A stretch of DNA of 64,000 nt from Halorubrum sp. Atlit-26R (GTDB lineage Archaea; Halobacteriota; Halobacteria; Halobacteriales; Haloferacaceae). Every line of letters starts with the position of its first letter. Position 1 is the first letter of the stretch. Of this stretch, positions 8,526 through 18,164 are shown piece by piece. Where the stretch lies: assembly GCF_003666015.1 (NCBI RefSeq), contig NZ_QPLT01000003.1, positions 186,001 to 250,000 on the forward strand, in the 5' to 3' direction. The notes below the pieces were generated by a model. The model saw nothing but the letters and a program-made list of their open reading frames with translations. It was not told the DNA's origin and did no database searches. Both the position numbers and the translations under genes were made by a program.

Positions 8526-8630
8526 GGCCGTAGCGGGGCCTTCAACGACGCGCGGTAGGACGCAGCGCTGACGGCTCCTTGCGGGGTTTCAGTGACCGAC
8601 GCCGACAACGGCGTCAGACACGACAACACC

Positions 8631-9983
8631 ATGGAAATCGAAATTGCGACACTCGGCGGTTACGAAGAGGTCGGTCGACAGATGACTGCGGTCCGCGCGG
8701 GCGAGGACATCGTCATCTTCGACATGGGCCTGAACCTCAGTAAGGTCCTCATCCACGACAACGTGGAGACCGAGAGCATGCACAGCCTCGACCTGATCGA
8801 CATGGGCGCCATCCCGGACGACCGGGTCATGAGCGAACTGGAGGGCGACGTTCAGGCGATCGTCCCCACCCACGGCCACCTCGACCACATCGCGGGGATC
8901 CCGAAGCTCGCCCACCGCTACGACGCGCCGATCGTCTCCGCGCCGTACACGATCGAGTTGGTCCGCCAGCAGATCGAAGACGAGGGCAAGTTCCAGGTCG
9001 ACAACGACCTCGTGAAGATGAAGCCGGGCGCCACGATGGCGATCGGCGACTCCGAGCAGGTCGAGATGGAGTTCGTCAACGTCACCCACTCCATCATCGA
9101 CGCGATCAACCCGGTCCTCCACACGCCCGAGGGCGCGGTCGTCTACGGCCTCGACAAGCGCCTGGACCACGACCCCGTCATCGGCGACCCGATCGACATG
9201 GAGCGGTTCCGCGAGATCGGCCGTCAGGACGAGGGCGTCCTCGCGTACATCGAGGACTGTACGAACGCCGGCCGGAAGGGCCGGACCCCCTCCGAGTCGT
9301 ACGCGAAGAAGCACGTCGAGGACACGCTGAAATCGATGGAGGACTACACGGGCGGCATCGTCGCCACCACGTTCTCCTCCCACATCGCCCGCGTGAAGAC
9401 CCTCGTCGAGTACGCCCGCGAGATCGGCCGTCAGCCGGTCCTCCTCGGGCGCTCGATGGAGAAGTACTCCGGGACGGCCGAGCGGCTCGACTTCGTCGAC
9501 TTCCAGGGCGACGTCGGCATGTACGGCCACCGGAAGTCCGTCGACCGCGCGTTCAAGCGGATCATGAAGGAGGGGAAGGGGAACTTCCTCCCCATCGTGA
9601 CGGGCCACCAGGGCGAGCCGCGCGCGATGCTCACCCGCATGGGCCGCGGCGAGACCCCGTACGAGATCGACGACGGCGACAAGGTCGTCTTCAGCGCGAG
9701 CGTCATCCCGGAGCCCACCAACGAGGGCCAGCGCTACCAGAGCGAACAGCTGCTCCGGATGCAGGGTGCGCGCCTCTACGACGACATCCACGTCTCCGGC
9801 CACCTCCGCGAGGAGGGCCACTACGAGATGCTCCAGGCGCTCCAGCCCCAGCACCTCATCCCCGGCCACCAGACGCTGGAGGGCCGGTCGCCGTACGTGA
9901 ACCTCGCGACGTCGCAGGGGTACAAGCTCGGACGTGACGTCCACGTCACGCAGAACGGGTCCACCATCCAGCTCGTCGAATGA
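8631..9983 (+). CDS. rnj: Archaeal ribonuclease J (metallo-beta-lactamase/beta-CASP nuclease)
   Basis: This protein of about 450 residues belongs to the beta-CASP RNase J group, 5'-3' exoribonucleases in archaea. The metallo-beta-lactamase motif HGHLDH is at residues 81-86, preceded by [10 protein letters not shown]. Downstream are the metal-binding VTHSIIDAI, the beta-CASP stretches [23 protein letters not shown] and GHQGEPRAM, and the late [11 protein letters not shown] and IPGHQ. The ATG at 8631 ([17 protein letters not shown]) is where homologues start. A GTG at 8592 in frame would add 13 poorly conserved residues. The gene overlaps idsA by four bases (ATGA), so RNA decay and isoprenoid synthesis share a transcript here. 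Confidence 0.92.
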   Translation: MEIEIATLGGYEEVGRQMTAVRAGEDIVIFDMGLNLSKVLIHDNVETESMHSLDLIDMGAIPDDRVMSELEGDVQAIVPTHGHLDHIAGIPKLAHRYDAPIVSAPYTIELVRQQIEDEGKFQVDNDLVKMKPGATMAIGDSEQVEMEFVNVTHSIIDAINPVLHTPEGAVVYGLDKRLDHDPVIGDPIDMERFREIGRQDEGVLAYIEDCTNAGRKGRTPSESYAKKHVEDTLKSMEDYTGGIVATTFSSHIARVKTLVEYAREIGRQPVLLGRSMEKYSGTAERLDFVDFQGDVGMYGHRKSVDRAFKRIMKEGKGNFLPIVTGHQGEPRAMLTRMGRGETPYEIDDGDKVVFSASVIPEPTNEGQRYQSEQLLRMQGARLYDDIHVSGHLREEGHYEMLQALQPQHLIPGHQTLEGRSPYVNLATSQGYKLGRDVHVTQNGSTIQLVE

Positions 9984-11026
9984 CGAGCGAGACGAAGGAG
10001 GCGCGGGTGCTGGAGGCCATCCGCGAGCGGCGTGAGCTCGTCAACGCCGCTATCGACGAGGAGCTGCCGGTCCAGGAGCCGGAGCGGCTGTACGAGGCGA
10101 CGCGGTACATCCTCGAAGCGGGCGGGAAGCGGCTCCGCCCGACCGTGACGACGCTCGCCGCGGAGGCGGTCACCGGCACCGAGCCGATGGGCGCCGACTT
10201 CCGCGCGTTCCCGTCGCTCGGCGGCGACGACGTCGACGTGATGCGCGCCGCGGTCGCCATCGAGGTGATCCAGTCGTTCACGCTGATCCACGACGACATC
10301 ATGGACGAGGACGACCTGCGGCGCGGCGTCCCCGCGGTCCACGAGGCGTACGACGTCTCGACGGCGATCCTCGCGGGCGACACGCTCTACTCGAAGGCGT
10401 TCGAGTTCATGACCGAGACGGGCGCGGACCCGCAACACGGGCTCGAAGCGATGCGGATGCTCGCGTCGACCTGTACCGAGATCTGCGAGGGGCAGGCGCT
10501 CGACGTCGCCTTCGAGAGCCGCGACGACATCCTCCCCGAGGAGTACTTGGAGATGGTCGAGCTGAAGACCGCCGTCCTCTACGGCGCGTCCGCGGCGACG
10601 CCAGCGCTCCTGCTCGGCGCCGACGAGGACGTCGTCGACGCCCTCTACCAGTACGGGATCGACTCCGGCCGCGCGTTCCAGATCCAGGACGACGTGCTCG
10701 ACCTGACCGTCCCCTCGGAGGAGCTCGGCAAGCAGCGCGGCTCCGACCTCGTCGAGGGGAAGGAGACGCTCATTACGCTCCACGCCCGCCAGCAGGGGGT
10801 CGACGTCGACGACCTCGTCGACGCCGACACGCCCGCCGAGGTGACCGAGGCGGCCATCGACGACGCGGTCGCGGCCTTAGAGGAGGTCGGCTCCATCGAG
10901 TACGCCCGCGACACCGCCGAGGACCTCACCGAGCGCTCGAAGGAACACCTCGAACTGCTCCCCGAGAGCGGCTCCCGGAGCCTGCTCGAGGACCTCGCGG
11001 ACTACCTCATCGTCCGCGGCTACTGA
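9980..11026 (+). CDS. idsA: Geranylgeranyl diphosphate synthase (polyprenyl synthetase)
   Basis: This 348-residue trans-prenyltransferase condenses isopentenyl diphosphate with allylic diphosphates to make the C20 (or C15-C20) precursors of archaeal ether lipids. The first aspartate-rich motif is DDIMD (105-109) and the second is DDVLD (237-241), with the GGKRLRP substrate-binding stretch near residue 50 and GQALDVAFE in between. Length and motif spacing are normal for the family. The ATG overlaps the stop of the RNase J gene. Exact chain length cannot be told by eye. Confidence 0.93.
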   Translation: MTSETKEARVLEAIRERRELVNAAIDEELPVQEPERLYEATRYILEAGGKRLRPTVTTLAAEAVTGTEPMGADFRAFPSLGGDDVDVMRAAVAIEVIQSFTLIHDDIMDEDDLRRGVPAVHEAYDVSTAILAGDTLYSKAFEFMTETGADPQHGLEAMRMLASTCTEICEGQALDVAFESRDDILPEEYLEMVELKTAVLYGASAATPALLLGADEDVVDALYQYGIDSGRAFQIQDDVLDLTVPSEELGKQRGSDLVEGKETLITLHARQQGVDVDDLVDADTPAEVTEAAIDDAVAALEEVGSIEYARDTAEDLTERSKEHLELLPESGSRSLLEDLADYLIVRGY

Positions 11027-11126
11027 GCGGACCTTCTTAGCGGGCGATTTTCCGCCCTCCGAGGCGGCACCGGCGGTCCGGGCCGCGACGGACACCGCTT
11101 TACCCGCGGCCCGCGTTCGGTCGACC

Positions 11127-12041
11127 GTGTCACGGTACCGAGACGTCGTCCTGTTTTTCACGCTCGCCCTGCTGTGGGGCGGCTCCTTCGTCGCCATCGA
11201 GGTCGGCCTCGACTACTACCCGCCGGTGTTGTACGCCGCCTACCGGTTCGACGTGGCCGCGCTGGCGCTGATATCGTACGTGCTCGTCACGCAGGACGGT
11301 CCGTTCCCGCGGACCCGGGGCGACCTCGCCGCGATCGGGTTCAGCGGCGGGCTCTCGGTGGCCGCGAACAACGCCCTGCTGTTCGTCGGCCAGCAGTACA
11401 CCACGAGCGGCATCGCCTCGATCACCTACAGCCTCGTTCCCATCGCGACCGCGGCGGTCGCGGCCGTCTGGATCGGCGGCGCTGACCTCGATCGTCGCGG
11501 CGCGGTCGGCGTCGTCCTCGCGTTCCTCGGCGTGGGGCTCGTCGCCCAGCCGGACCCCGCGAACCTCGGCGGGGGCGTCGCGGTCGGGGTCGGGCTGATC
11601 GCGATCGGGGTCATCGCCGTCGCGGTCGGCAGCGTCGGCCTCCGGACCGTGGAGACGTCGTTCTCCAGCGTCGCGCTCACCGGGTGGGCGATGGGGTTCG
11701 GCGCGCTCGCCATCCACGCGCTCAGCCTCGGCGTCGGCGAGAGCCAGCGGCTCCCGGCCGTCGCGCCGCGCGCGCTCGTCGCGCTCGCGTTCCTCGGACT
11801 GCTCTCGTCGGCGGTGGCGTACACCATCTACTTCACGCTGCTCGACCGGCTCGGCCCCTTCGAGATCAACCTCGTCTCGTACGTCGTTCCGATCGTCGCG
11901 ACCGTCGCGGGCGCCCTGCTGCTCGCAGAGCCGGTCACGCCGTTCACCGTCGCCGGCTTCGCCGTCATCGTCCTCGGATTCGGACTGTTGAAACGACGCG
12001 AAATCGCCGACGCGGCGGCCGGGATCCGGTTCCCGGGATGA
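11127..12041 (+). CDS. EamA/DMT-family transporter
   Basis: This 304-residue protein consists of about ten hydrophobic helices in two EamA repeats. LLWGGSFVAIEVGLDYYPP opens the first, and SVALTGWAMGFGALAIH lies in the second. The segment AYTIYFTLLDRLGPFEINLVSYVVP is typical of the C-terminal half. The drug/metabolite transporter superfamily exports metabolites such as amino acids; the substrate here is unknown. The start is GTG at 11127, and GCTTTACCC about 27 bp upstream fits a leaderless promoter. The gene is monocistronic, convergent with the S49 protease operon. Confidence 0.9.
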   Translation: MSRYRDVVLFFTLALLWGGSFVAIEVGLDYYPPVLYAAYRFDVAALALISYVLVTQDGPFPRTRGDLAAIGFSGGLSVAANNALLFVGQQYTTSGIASITYSLVPIATAAVAAVWIGGADLDRRGAVGVVLAFLGVGLVAQPDPANLGGGVAVGVGLIAIGVIAVAVGSVGLRTVETSFSSVALTGWAMGFGALAIHALSLGVGESQRLPAVAPRALVALAFLGLLSSAVAYTIYFTLLDRLGPFEINLVSYVVPIVATVAGALLLAEPVTPFTVAGFAVIVLGFGLLKRREIADAAAGIRFPG

Positions 12042-12100
12042 AATAGAGGCGTCGCGGCCGCAGCGCGTCGCGCCGCACGGCACCGGGAGACCGCGACCGC

Positions 12101-13150
12101 CTACGCGGTCGCGTTCCCGGACGGTTCAGGCGGTTCCGGCGGCGTCGCGCCGCCCGGCGGGACCGCGCCGCCCGGCGGAACGCCGCCGGGGCCGGTCGGG
12201 CCGAACGACACGTCGGGCTCCTCGCCGGTCACGAGGAAGTCCGCGACGTTGCCGATCAGGACGCCGTTGTCGGCGCGTCCGGCGTTCTCCGGTTCGAGGA
12301 AGCTGGAGTCGCCCACCACCGCGAGCGAGTCGCTGCGGACCGCGACGCCGTAGGCGCCGGCCTCCCGGGTCGTCGACAGCCGCGACGTCTCCGCGGTGGT
12401 CAGCGTCGTCGAGTCTCCGGCCGCGCCGACGGGCGCGGCGCCGCGCAGGACGACCTGCTCGACGCCCTCCGTCAGCGCCCCCGGCCCGGTCGGCTCGACG
12501 AGCACGCTGAGGTAGTTCGCGTCGTTGTTCTCCATGTCGTACACGTAGCCCGCCTCGCCGTAGACGCCGAACGGCGAGCCGAAGTCGGTGAGCGCGCCCG
12601 CGCCGCCGGGGTCGCTCGTCACGAGCGTCCGGCCGCCGGCGTCGACGAACGACTCGACGGCGTCGGCGTCGGTCGCCGACAGCGCGCCGGGGCTCGTGGT
12701 GACGAACGCGTCCGCGTCCGAGAGCATCGACGGCAGCGGCTCGGCGCTCGTGAGGCCGCCGTAGAACCGGACCTCGTGGCCGTTCTCGACGAGCGCCGCG
12801 GTCAGCGGCGCGACGCCGCGCCGGACGCCGCCGAGCGAGCCGATGTCCGCCTCCGCGGGCGCGTCGCCGTCCTCGATCGGCAGGATGGAGGTCCCGCCGC
12901 CGAGCCCGGCACCGCCGCTACCGAGGTGGACGACGACCGTGTTCGACGGCTCGGTGCTCTCCATTTCGACCTCGCCGCCCTCGCTGACGGTCTCGGGCTC
13001 GACCGCGTCCAGCTGCCAGTGATCGTCCGCGACAGACGCCGTCTCGGGCGGCGCGTCGTCGAGGACGACGCCCCCGACGGCGGCGACGCCGACGACCGCG
13101 AGGAAGACCAGCGCGAACGCGCCGACCGTCGTTCGCAGGTCGACGCTCAT
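12101..13150 (-). CDS. DUF4350-like membrane-anchored protein
   Basis: This 349-residue protein has one N-terminal hydrophobic helix (about 8-32). A large extracellular part follows, with an alpha/beta fold of the DUF4350/GldG-like type: GVAPLTAALVENGHEVRFYGG, LSDADAFVTTSPGALSATD, VESFVDAGGRTLVTSD and a late LAVVGDSSFL. Such domains resemble glutamine amidotransferase-like modules without the catalytic cysteine. The C terminus is a Pro/Gly tail with short GGAxPPGG repeats. It overlaps the upstream S49 peptidase gene by four bases, so it may be a partner or substrate of that protease. The family assignment is from pattern only. Confidence 0.6.
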   Translation of the reverse strand: MSVDLRTTVGAFALVFLAVVGVAAVGGVVLDDAPPETASVADDHWQLDAVEPETVSEGGEVEMESTEPSNTVVVHLGSGGAGLGGGTSILPIEDGDAPAEADIGSLGGVRRGVAPLTAALVENGHEVRFYGGLTSAEPLPSMLSDADAFVTTSPGALSATDADAVESFVDAGGRTLVTSDPGGAGALTDFGSPFGVYGEAGYVYDMENNDANYLSVLVEPTGPGALTEGVEQVVLRGAAPVGAAGDSTTLTTAETSRLSTTREAGAYGVAVRSDSLAVVGDSSFLEPENAGRADNGVLIGNVADFLVTGEEPDVSFGPTGPGGVPPGGAVPPGGATPPEPPEPSGNATA

Positions 13151-14241
13151 TCGCCGTCACCTCCGTTCGTCGCGGTCGCGTCGTCGGTCGTCGCGTCCGC
13201 CGCGTCGCCGTCCGCGGGTAACCGTCCGGTGTAGCTCGTCATGATCACGTCGTCGCCGACCGTCTCGTCCCACGCCTGCGGCGCGACCGCGAGTATCAGT
13301 CCGTCGCCGAACTCCTCTCCGGAGCCCTCGGCGACGACGACCGTGCCGTCGTCTTGTTCCAACAGCGGAATGCCGCCGGGGACGCGGCTCTCGGTGCGGC
13401 GCGTGTCGACCGCGTAGTCGTCGATTCCCGCCTCGCTCGCGGCGTCGGCGACCGCGCCGCCGACGAAGCCGAACCGGTCGGCGAAGCCGTTCTCGACCGC
13501 CTCGGTGCCGAGGTACGCGTCGGCGTGTGCGATCGCCTCGCGGTCGAGTTCGATCTCGTCGCCGCGCTGTTCGATCACGTTCTCGATGAAGAGGTTCGCG
13601 AGCGTCTGTCGGCGCTCGCGCTGGGTGTCCGGGTCGCTGCCGGCCTTGTCCGGGCCGGTCGTCCCCGCGTTGGGTCCGTTCGGTGCCGGCGCGGTGCCGG
13701 CGACCCCGACGCTGCCGACCGCCTGCGCGGAGGGCGCGACGTAGATCCGGTCGGCCGGCGCGATCGCGAGGTAGGCCCCCGACGCGCCGAGCGTGTCGAC
13801 GGCGGCGTACACGGGCATCACCGACGCGGTGCGGTCGACCGCCGCGTACATCCGCTCGCTCTGGGCCGGGAGGCCGCCCCCGCTGTCGACCTCCAAGACG
13901 ACCGCCTCGATCGAGTCGTTCGTCCGGGCGTCCCGGAGGTTGTCCTCGACGTGTTGGGCCGTCCCCGAGTCGATCGCGCCGTCGATCTCGATCACGGCGA
14001 CCGTCCCGTCGGGCCCCGTGACGGCGCCGTACACGCCGGGCGCGACGAGCAGCCCCGCGGCCACCGCGAGGATCGCCGCGACCCCGACCGCGTGTCGGGT
14101 CTCGATCCGGTCGAGCGGCGACCCGGACGCGTCGTCCGGGGGCGACCGACCGGTCGGCGGCGCCGTTCGATCGGCGGCCCCCGGCGATCGGTCCGTGTTC
14201 GCCGCATCGTCGTCGTCCGGCGGGGGCGTCTCCCCGCTCAT
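13147..14241 (-). CDS. S49-family serine protease (SppA / signal peptide peptidase-like)
   Basis: This 364-residue protein has a long polar N terminus, one transmembrane helix (about residues 50-72, VGVAAILAVAAGLLVAPGVYG) and a ClpP-like S49 domain. Key stretches are VAVIEIDGAID, VVLEVDSGGGLPAQSERMY, and the nucleophile in TLGASGAYLAIAPAD (serine near residue 154). AVGSVGVAG follows, then the C-terminal NGFADRFG typical of SppA. The family degrades signal peptides and membrane proteins on the outer face. Its length is closer to short archaeal SppA than to bacterial two-domain forms. It is encoded first in an operon with the DUF4350-like protein. Confidence 0.85.
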   Translation of the reverse strand: MSGETPPPDDDDAANTDRSPGAADRTAPPTGRSPPDDASGSPLDRIETRHAVGVAAILAVAAGLLVAPGVYGAVTGPDGTVAVIEIDGAIDSGTAQHVEDNLRDARTNDSIEAVVLEVDSGGGLPAQSERMYAAVDRTASVMPVYAAVDTLGASGAYLAIAPADRIYVAPSAQAVGSVGVAGTAPAPNGPNAGTTGPDKAGSDPDTQRERRQTLANLFIENVIEQRGDEIELDREAIAHADAYLGTEAVENGFADRFGFVGGAVADAASEAGIDDYAVDTRRTESRVPGGIPLLEQDDGTVVVAEGSGEEFGDGLILAVAPQAWDETVGDDVIMTSYTGRLPADGDAADATTDDATATNGGDGE

Positions 14242-14341
14242 CGGTCCGTCCTCGGTCGATACCGCTGTCGTAACGTGTTGTCTCTCGTCGTCATCGTGGG
14301 TTCGCTCGCGAGTCGGTCACAGGTCGATGCGGTTGCGTCGC

Positions 14342-15481
14342 TCACGCGTCGGCCACCTCGATCGGGTCGCCGACGGTCCCGTCGAACAGCGAGGCGTGGG
14401 CGGCGAAGAGGTCGCTCTCGGCCGCGGCGTCGACGATCACGGTCCGCCCGTGTCGGGTGACGCTCGCGTCCGAGAGCGAGGTCTCGCCCTCGCGGGCGGC
14501 CCGCGCTATCGCCTCGGCGGTCTCCCTGTCGAGGCGTCGCGGGTCCGCGACCGCGCCGTACCGCAGCGCGACGCTCGGCTCGCCGGGGTCCGCGCCTCCG
14601 GTAGCGGAGTTCTCATCGGTCACGCGGAGCGAGGCCCCGACCGCGCCCGACGCGTCGACCGCGGTGCGGAGCTCGTCGGGCGCGTCGGCGAGCACGCTCC
14701 GGAGGTGGTCGCGGGCGTCCGGCCCGAGGTCGACGCACACCGTCGCGTCGCCCCCGAGCAACGAGGGGAGAGGGCCGTAGTTCGCGCTCGTGCCCGCTCG
14801 TCGCCGCGCTCCGCCGTCGACGCCTCCACCAATTCCGGCGTCGCGGTGCGCCGCGGCGACGCCGGCGGTCGGGGCGTACGCCGCCACGAGTTCACCGGGG
14901 GCCACGGCGACCGCAGACCCGAGGCTCGGCGCCCGGAACCGCGCGAATTCGGAGCCGTCGTCCGCCTCGCGAGTCACCTCGGGGTCGGCGTCGAGCTCGG
15001 CGGCCAGCGCGGCCGCGTCGACGTCGCCGACCGCGACGGCGCACCCCTCCGGCCCGTCCGCGGTGAGCGCGGCGCCGCCGGTCGCCTGCCGCACGTCGGC
15101 GAGCGACGCGGTCTCGTATCGGTCGAGCAGTCGCCGGAGCCGGCTCCCGACCCCGCTCGGCAGGCCGGTCGCCGTCAGGACCGCGGGGTCGACCCGTCCG
15201 GTCACGACGGTGTCGACGGCGTTCGACGCGGCCGCGGCCGGGTCGTACGTCCCGGCGGCGACCGCCGATCGCGGTCCGTCGGCTCCGGCGCCGCGGCCGC
15301 TCGTCGAGCCGTCGTCCATCGATTCGCCGCCGCTCGGTCCGGCGCCGGTCGCGGCCGGTCCGACAGCGAGGGTCCCGTCGGGCGGCGGTTCCGAGGTCAG
15401 TGCGTCGATCGGTCCGCCGACTCCCAGCCCGGTCGCCGCGAGCGCAGCTAAGCGCTTCGCGAACGTTCGCTTGGAGGGCAT
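14342..15481 (-). CDS. Exported protein of unknown function
   Basis: This 379-residue acidic, Ala-rich protein starts MPSKRTFAKRLAALAATGLGVG, which resembles a signal peptide though without a clear lipobox. The remainder has several alpha/beta segments with repeated pattern (GCAVAVGDVDAAALAAELD, ARFRAPSLGSAVAVAPGELVAAY, DATVCVDLGPDARDHL) and no known motif. GTAATAATAC lies about 27 bp upstream of the ATG, so a leaderless transcript is likely. The start at 15481 is the first ATG of the plausible coding part; the frame upstream overlaps the peroxiredoxin gene and is shadow. CACGTG and a second ACGT-containing motif lie near the start site and could be an operator. Confidence 0.65.
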   Translation of the reverse strand: MPSKRTFAKRLAALAATGLGVGGPIDALTSEPPPDGTLAVGPAATGAGPSGGESMDDGSTSGRGAGADGPRSAVAAGTYDPAAAASNAVDTVVTGRVDPAVLTATGLPSGVGSRLRRLLDRYETASLADVRQATGGAALTADGPEGCAVAVGDVDAAALAAELDADPEVTREADDGSEFARFRAPSLGSAVAVAPGELVAAYAPTAGVAAAHRDAGIGGGVDGGARRRAGTSANYGPLPSLLGGDATVCVDLGPDARDHLRSVLADAPDELRTAVDASGAVGASLRVTDENSATGGADPGEPSVALRYGAVADPRRLDRETAEAIARAAREGETSLSDASVTRHGRTVIVDAAAESDLFAAHASLFDGTVGDPIEVADA

Positions 15482-15564
15482 CGTTTCACGTGACTCGTGA
15501 CACGTAATAATACTACCGGGAGACGGCCGTCGGCGGGCCGAGTTCGCCGGCGGCCGGTCCGCCT

Positions 15565-16032
15565 TCAGTCGTCGAGCGCCTCGATATCGTCGAGGATCTC
15601 GACGGCGTGGTCCTCGGGGGAAACGCCCTCGTAAGCCAGAACGACGGTCCCCTCGTCGTCGAGGACGTACGTGTTCCGGAACACGCCGTCGAAGGTGTTG
15701 CCGAACATCTGCTTCTCGCCGTAGGAGTCGTACGCGCTCGACACTGCGCCGTCGGGGTCCGAGAGGAGCGTGAAGGGGAGGTCGTACTCGGCGGCGAACG
15801 GCCGGAGGTCCGCGACGGGGTCGTCGCTGATCCCGACGACGGCGACGTCGGCCGCCTCGAACGCGCTCCACTCGTCGCGGAAGCCACACGCCTCGGCGGT
15901 ACAGCCGGGCGTGTCGGCGCGGGGATAGAAGTACACGACCGTGTGACCGGCCGCCGCCGGGTCGACGGTGACCGCCTCGCCGCGGTGGTCGGTGAGCGTG
16001 ATCTCGGGTGCGGAGTCGCCCGGTTCGAGCAT
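15565..16032 (-). CDS. bcp: Peroxiredoxin, Bcp/PrxQ type
   Basis: This 155-residue thiol peroxidase reduces peroxides. MLEPGDSAPEITLTDHRGE opens the thioredoxin-like fold. The active site PGCTAEACGFRD carries the peroxidatic Cys44 and, five residues on, Cys49, the resolving-cysteine spacing of Bcp/PrxQ enzymes. The later FRNTYVLDDEGTVVLAYEGV is also typical. Length is normal. The gene is divergent from the histidine kinase and may share a regulatory gap of about 75 bp with it. The electron donor is not encoded nearby. Confidence 0.93.
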   Translation of the reverse strand: MLEPGDSAPEITLTDHRGEAVTVDPAAAGHTVVYFYPRADTPGCTAEACGFRDEWSAFEAADVAVVGISDDPVADLRPFAAEYDLPFTLLSDPDGAVSSAYDSYGEKQMFGNTFDGVFRNTYVLDDEGTVVLAYEGVSPEDHAVEILDDIEALDD

Positions 16033-16106
16033 ACGGACTCACTCTTCTCAAACGGGTTAGGGGATTCGGTCCCTTTTTACGGGGCTCTCGCATCCTACCG
16101 GTATCG

Positions 16107-18158
16107 ATGGCGTGGCAAGCGACGCCGTACACGGCTCCGTTACTCGTCACGACCGTCGCCTCCTTCGCGTTCGCCGCGTACGCGGTCGGGAACCGCTCGC
16201 GCGGCGGTCGCGTTCTCCTGTGGAGCTTCGTCGGCGTCGCGGGCACCGCCGGCGTCTGGTCGCTGGCGTACGCGGCCCAGCTGTCGGCGACGTCGCTCGA
16301 TCTCACGCTGTTTTTCAACCAGTTCGTCTGGCTCGGCTCCGCCGGCTTAGCGGTCGCGTGGCCCGCCTTCGTCCTCTCGTACGTCGACCGGACCGCGTGG
16401 CTCAGTCGCCGCCGATTCGCGCTCTTCTGGGTCGTTCCCGCCGCGGTCACGGCCACCGTCTGGACGGTCGGCGTCGACCCCCTCTTCTACGCCGACCCCT
16501 CCCTCGTCGACGCCGGCGGCTTCCGGGTCTTAGAGTACGCGCCGACGCCCGCGCTGCTCGGGTTCGTCGGCTACACCTACGCGGTCAACCTGTTCACCTA
16601 CGCCGTCCTCGGCTACGCCGCCGTCTCCCGCGACGGCGTGTTCCGCCGGCAGGCCGCCGTCCTCTTCGTCGCCGGCGTCGCGCCGCTGGCGCTCGGTGCG
16701 GCCGGCATCGCCGGGGTCGTCGGACCGGACAACGGGTTCGTCGACTTCACGCCGATCGCCTTCAGCGGGACCTCGGCGCTCCTGGCGTGGGTCGTGTTCC
16801 GGTACCGGCTCCTCGACGTGTCGCCGATCGCCCGCGACGCGGTGTTCGCGAACCTCTCCGACGGCGTCGTCGTCTGCGACGCCGACGGCCGGGTGGTCGA
16901 CAACAACGACCCGGCCGAGGCGCTGTTCCCGGACGCGAAGGTCGGCGTCCACGCCGACGAGGCGTTCGCGGACGTCCCGACGGTCGCCGACGCGGTGGCG
17001 GAGGAGCTGGCCGACGACGAGTTCCGCGTGACTGTCGACGGGGGCGGCGCGCCGCGGTTCCTGACGGTCGACGTCCACGACATCACGGGGCCGGGGACGA
17101 CCCGCGGCGGGACGGTCCTGCTGTTCCGCGACGTGACCGAGCGGGAGACGCTCCAGCGGCGCTACCGCGCGCTCATCGAGAAGTCGCCGAACGTGATCGC
17201 GGTCTGCGGCGAGGACGGACTGCTCCGGTACGTGAGCCCGTCGATAGAGCGGCTGATCGGTCACAAGCCGAACGAGGTCGAGGGACGCCCGGTCATCGAC
17301 CTGGTCCATCCCGAGGACCGACGCGAGGCGCAGCGGGCCTTCGAGCGCGCCTTCGACAGCGTCGAGCCGCAGTCGCTCACGCATCGGATCGCGTGCGCCG
17401 ACGGCAGCTGGCGCCGGTTCGAGACGGTGGTCGAGCGGCTGTTCGCCGACACGCGAGAGGTCGTCATCACCGCCACCGACGTCACGGACACCCGGCGGTA
17501 CGAACAGCGGCTTCAGGTGTTGAACCGGGTGCTGCGACACGACCTGAAGAACGACACCAACGTCATCGGCGGGTACGCGGACCTGCTCCGCGACCACGTC
17601 GACGAGGAGGGCGATCCGTACCTCGACATCATCGACCGGAAGGTTCGGACCCTGACCCACCTCAGCGACCAGGCGCGCGAGATCGACGTCGCGCTCCACA
17701 GCGACGCCGGACGGACCGAGATCGACCTGGCCGAGCTGGTCGACCGCCTCTGCGAGTCGCTCGAGTCGTCGTTCCCCCACGCGACGGTGACGGTGACCGT
17801 CCCCGACTCGGCCGTCGTCTCCGCGGACGAACTGCTCGAGTCGGCGGTCCGAAACGTGTTGGAGAACGCCGTCGTCCACAACGACGGCGACGACCCGCAC
17901 GTCGAGGCGACGGTCGTCCCCGACGCCGACCGGTTCCGGATCGACGTGGCCGACGACGGCCCGGGGATCCCCCCGGTCGAGCGGACGGTGTTCTCGGAGG
18001 CGCGAGAGACGGCGCTCGAACACGCGAGCGGGCTCGGCCTCTGGCTCGTCCACTGGATCGTCACGGAGTCCGGCGGCGACCTCGAGATCGACACCCGCGA
18101 GCCGACCGGGACGGTGGTGCGGATGTGGCTTCCGCGGGCGGACAGCGAAAGCGGATAG
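16107..18158 (+). CDS. Sensor histidine kinase: 7TM N terminus, PAS domains
   Basis: This 683-residue protein starts with seven hydrophobic helices (about residues 1-220; histidine-kinase 7TM N-terminal domain). It continues with a degenerate PAS-like segment (about 235-340), a clear PAS domain (about 350-460, NVIAVCGEDGLLRYVSPSIERLIG), a HisKA region with VLRHDLKND (His478) and an ATPase domain with NVLENAVVHND, ADDGPGIP and GLGLWLVHWIV. It is a membrane sensor that should autophosphorylate on His478. No response regulator gene is adjacent, which is common for haloarchaeal kinases. A CCTTTTTAC box about 30 bp upstream of the ATG supports the chosen start. Confidence 0.9.
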   Translation: MAWQATPYTAPLLVTTVASFAFAAYAVGNRSRGGRVLLWSFVGVAGTAGVWSLAYAAQLSATSLDLTLFFNQFVWLGSAGLAVAWPAFVLSYVDRTAWLSRRRFALFWVVPAAVTATVWTVGVDPLFYADPSLVDAGGFRVLEYAPTPALLGFVGYTYAVNLFTYAVLGYAAVSRDGVFRRQAAVLFVAGVAPLALGAAGIAGVVGPDNGFVDFTPIAFSGTSALLAWVVFRYRLLDVSPIARDAVFANLSDGVVVCDADGRVVDNNDPAEALFPDAKVGVHADEAFADVPTVADAVAEELADDEFRVTVDGGGAPRFLTVDVHDITGPGTTRGGTVLLFRDVTERETLQRRYRALIEKSPNVIAVCGEDGLLRYVSPSIERLIGHKPNEVEGRPVIDLVHPEDRREAQRAFERAFDSVEPQSLTHRIACADGSWRRFETVVERLFADTREVVITATDVTDTRRYEQRLQVLNRVLRHDLKNDTNVIGGYADLLRDHVDEEGDPYLDIIDRKVRTLTHLSDQAREIDVALHSDAGRTEIDLAELVDRLCESLESSFPHATVTVTVPDSAVVSADELLESAVRNVLENAVVHNDGDDPHVEATVVPDADRFRIDVADDGPGIPPVERTVFSEARETALEHASGLGLWLVHWIVTESGGDLEIDTREPTGTVVRMWLPRADSESG

Positions 18159-18164
18159 GTCGGA

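Noticed and set aside
8592..8630. GTG 8592 as RNase J start
   Set aside because: It adds 13 residues not seen in homologues; ATG 8631 matches the family start.
14342..16456. A single 704-residue protein joining the exported protein and peroxiredoxin regions
   Set aside because: The frame runs through the real Bcp gene and the middle is arginine-rich shadow; the plausible protein starts at 15481.
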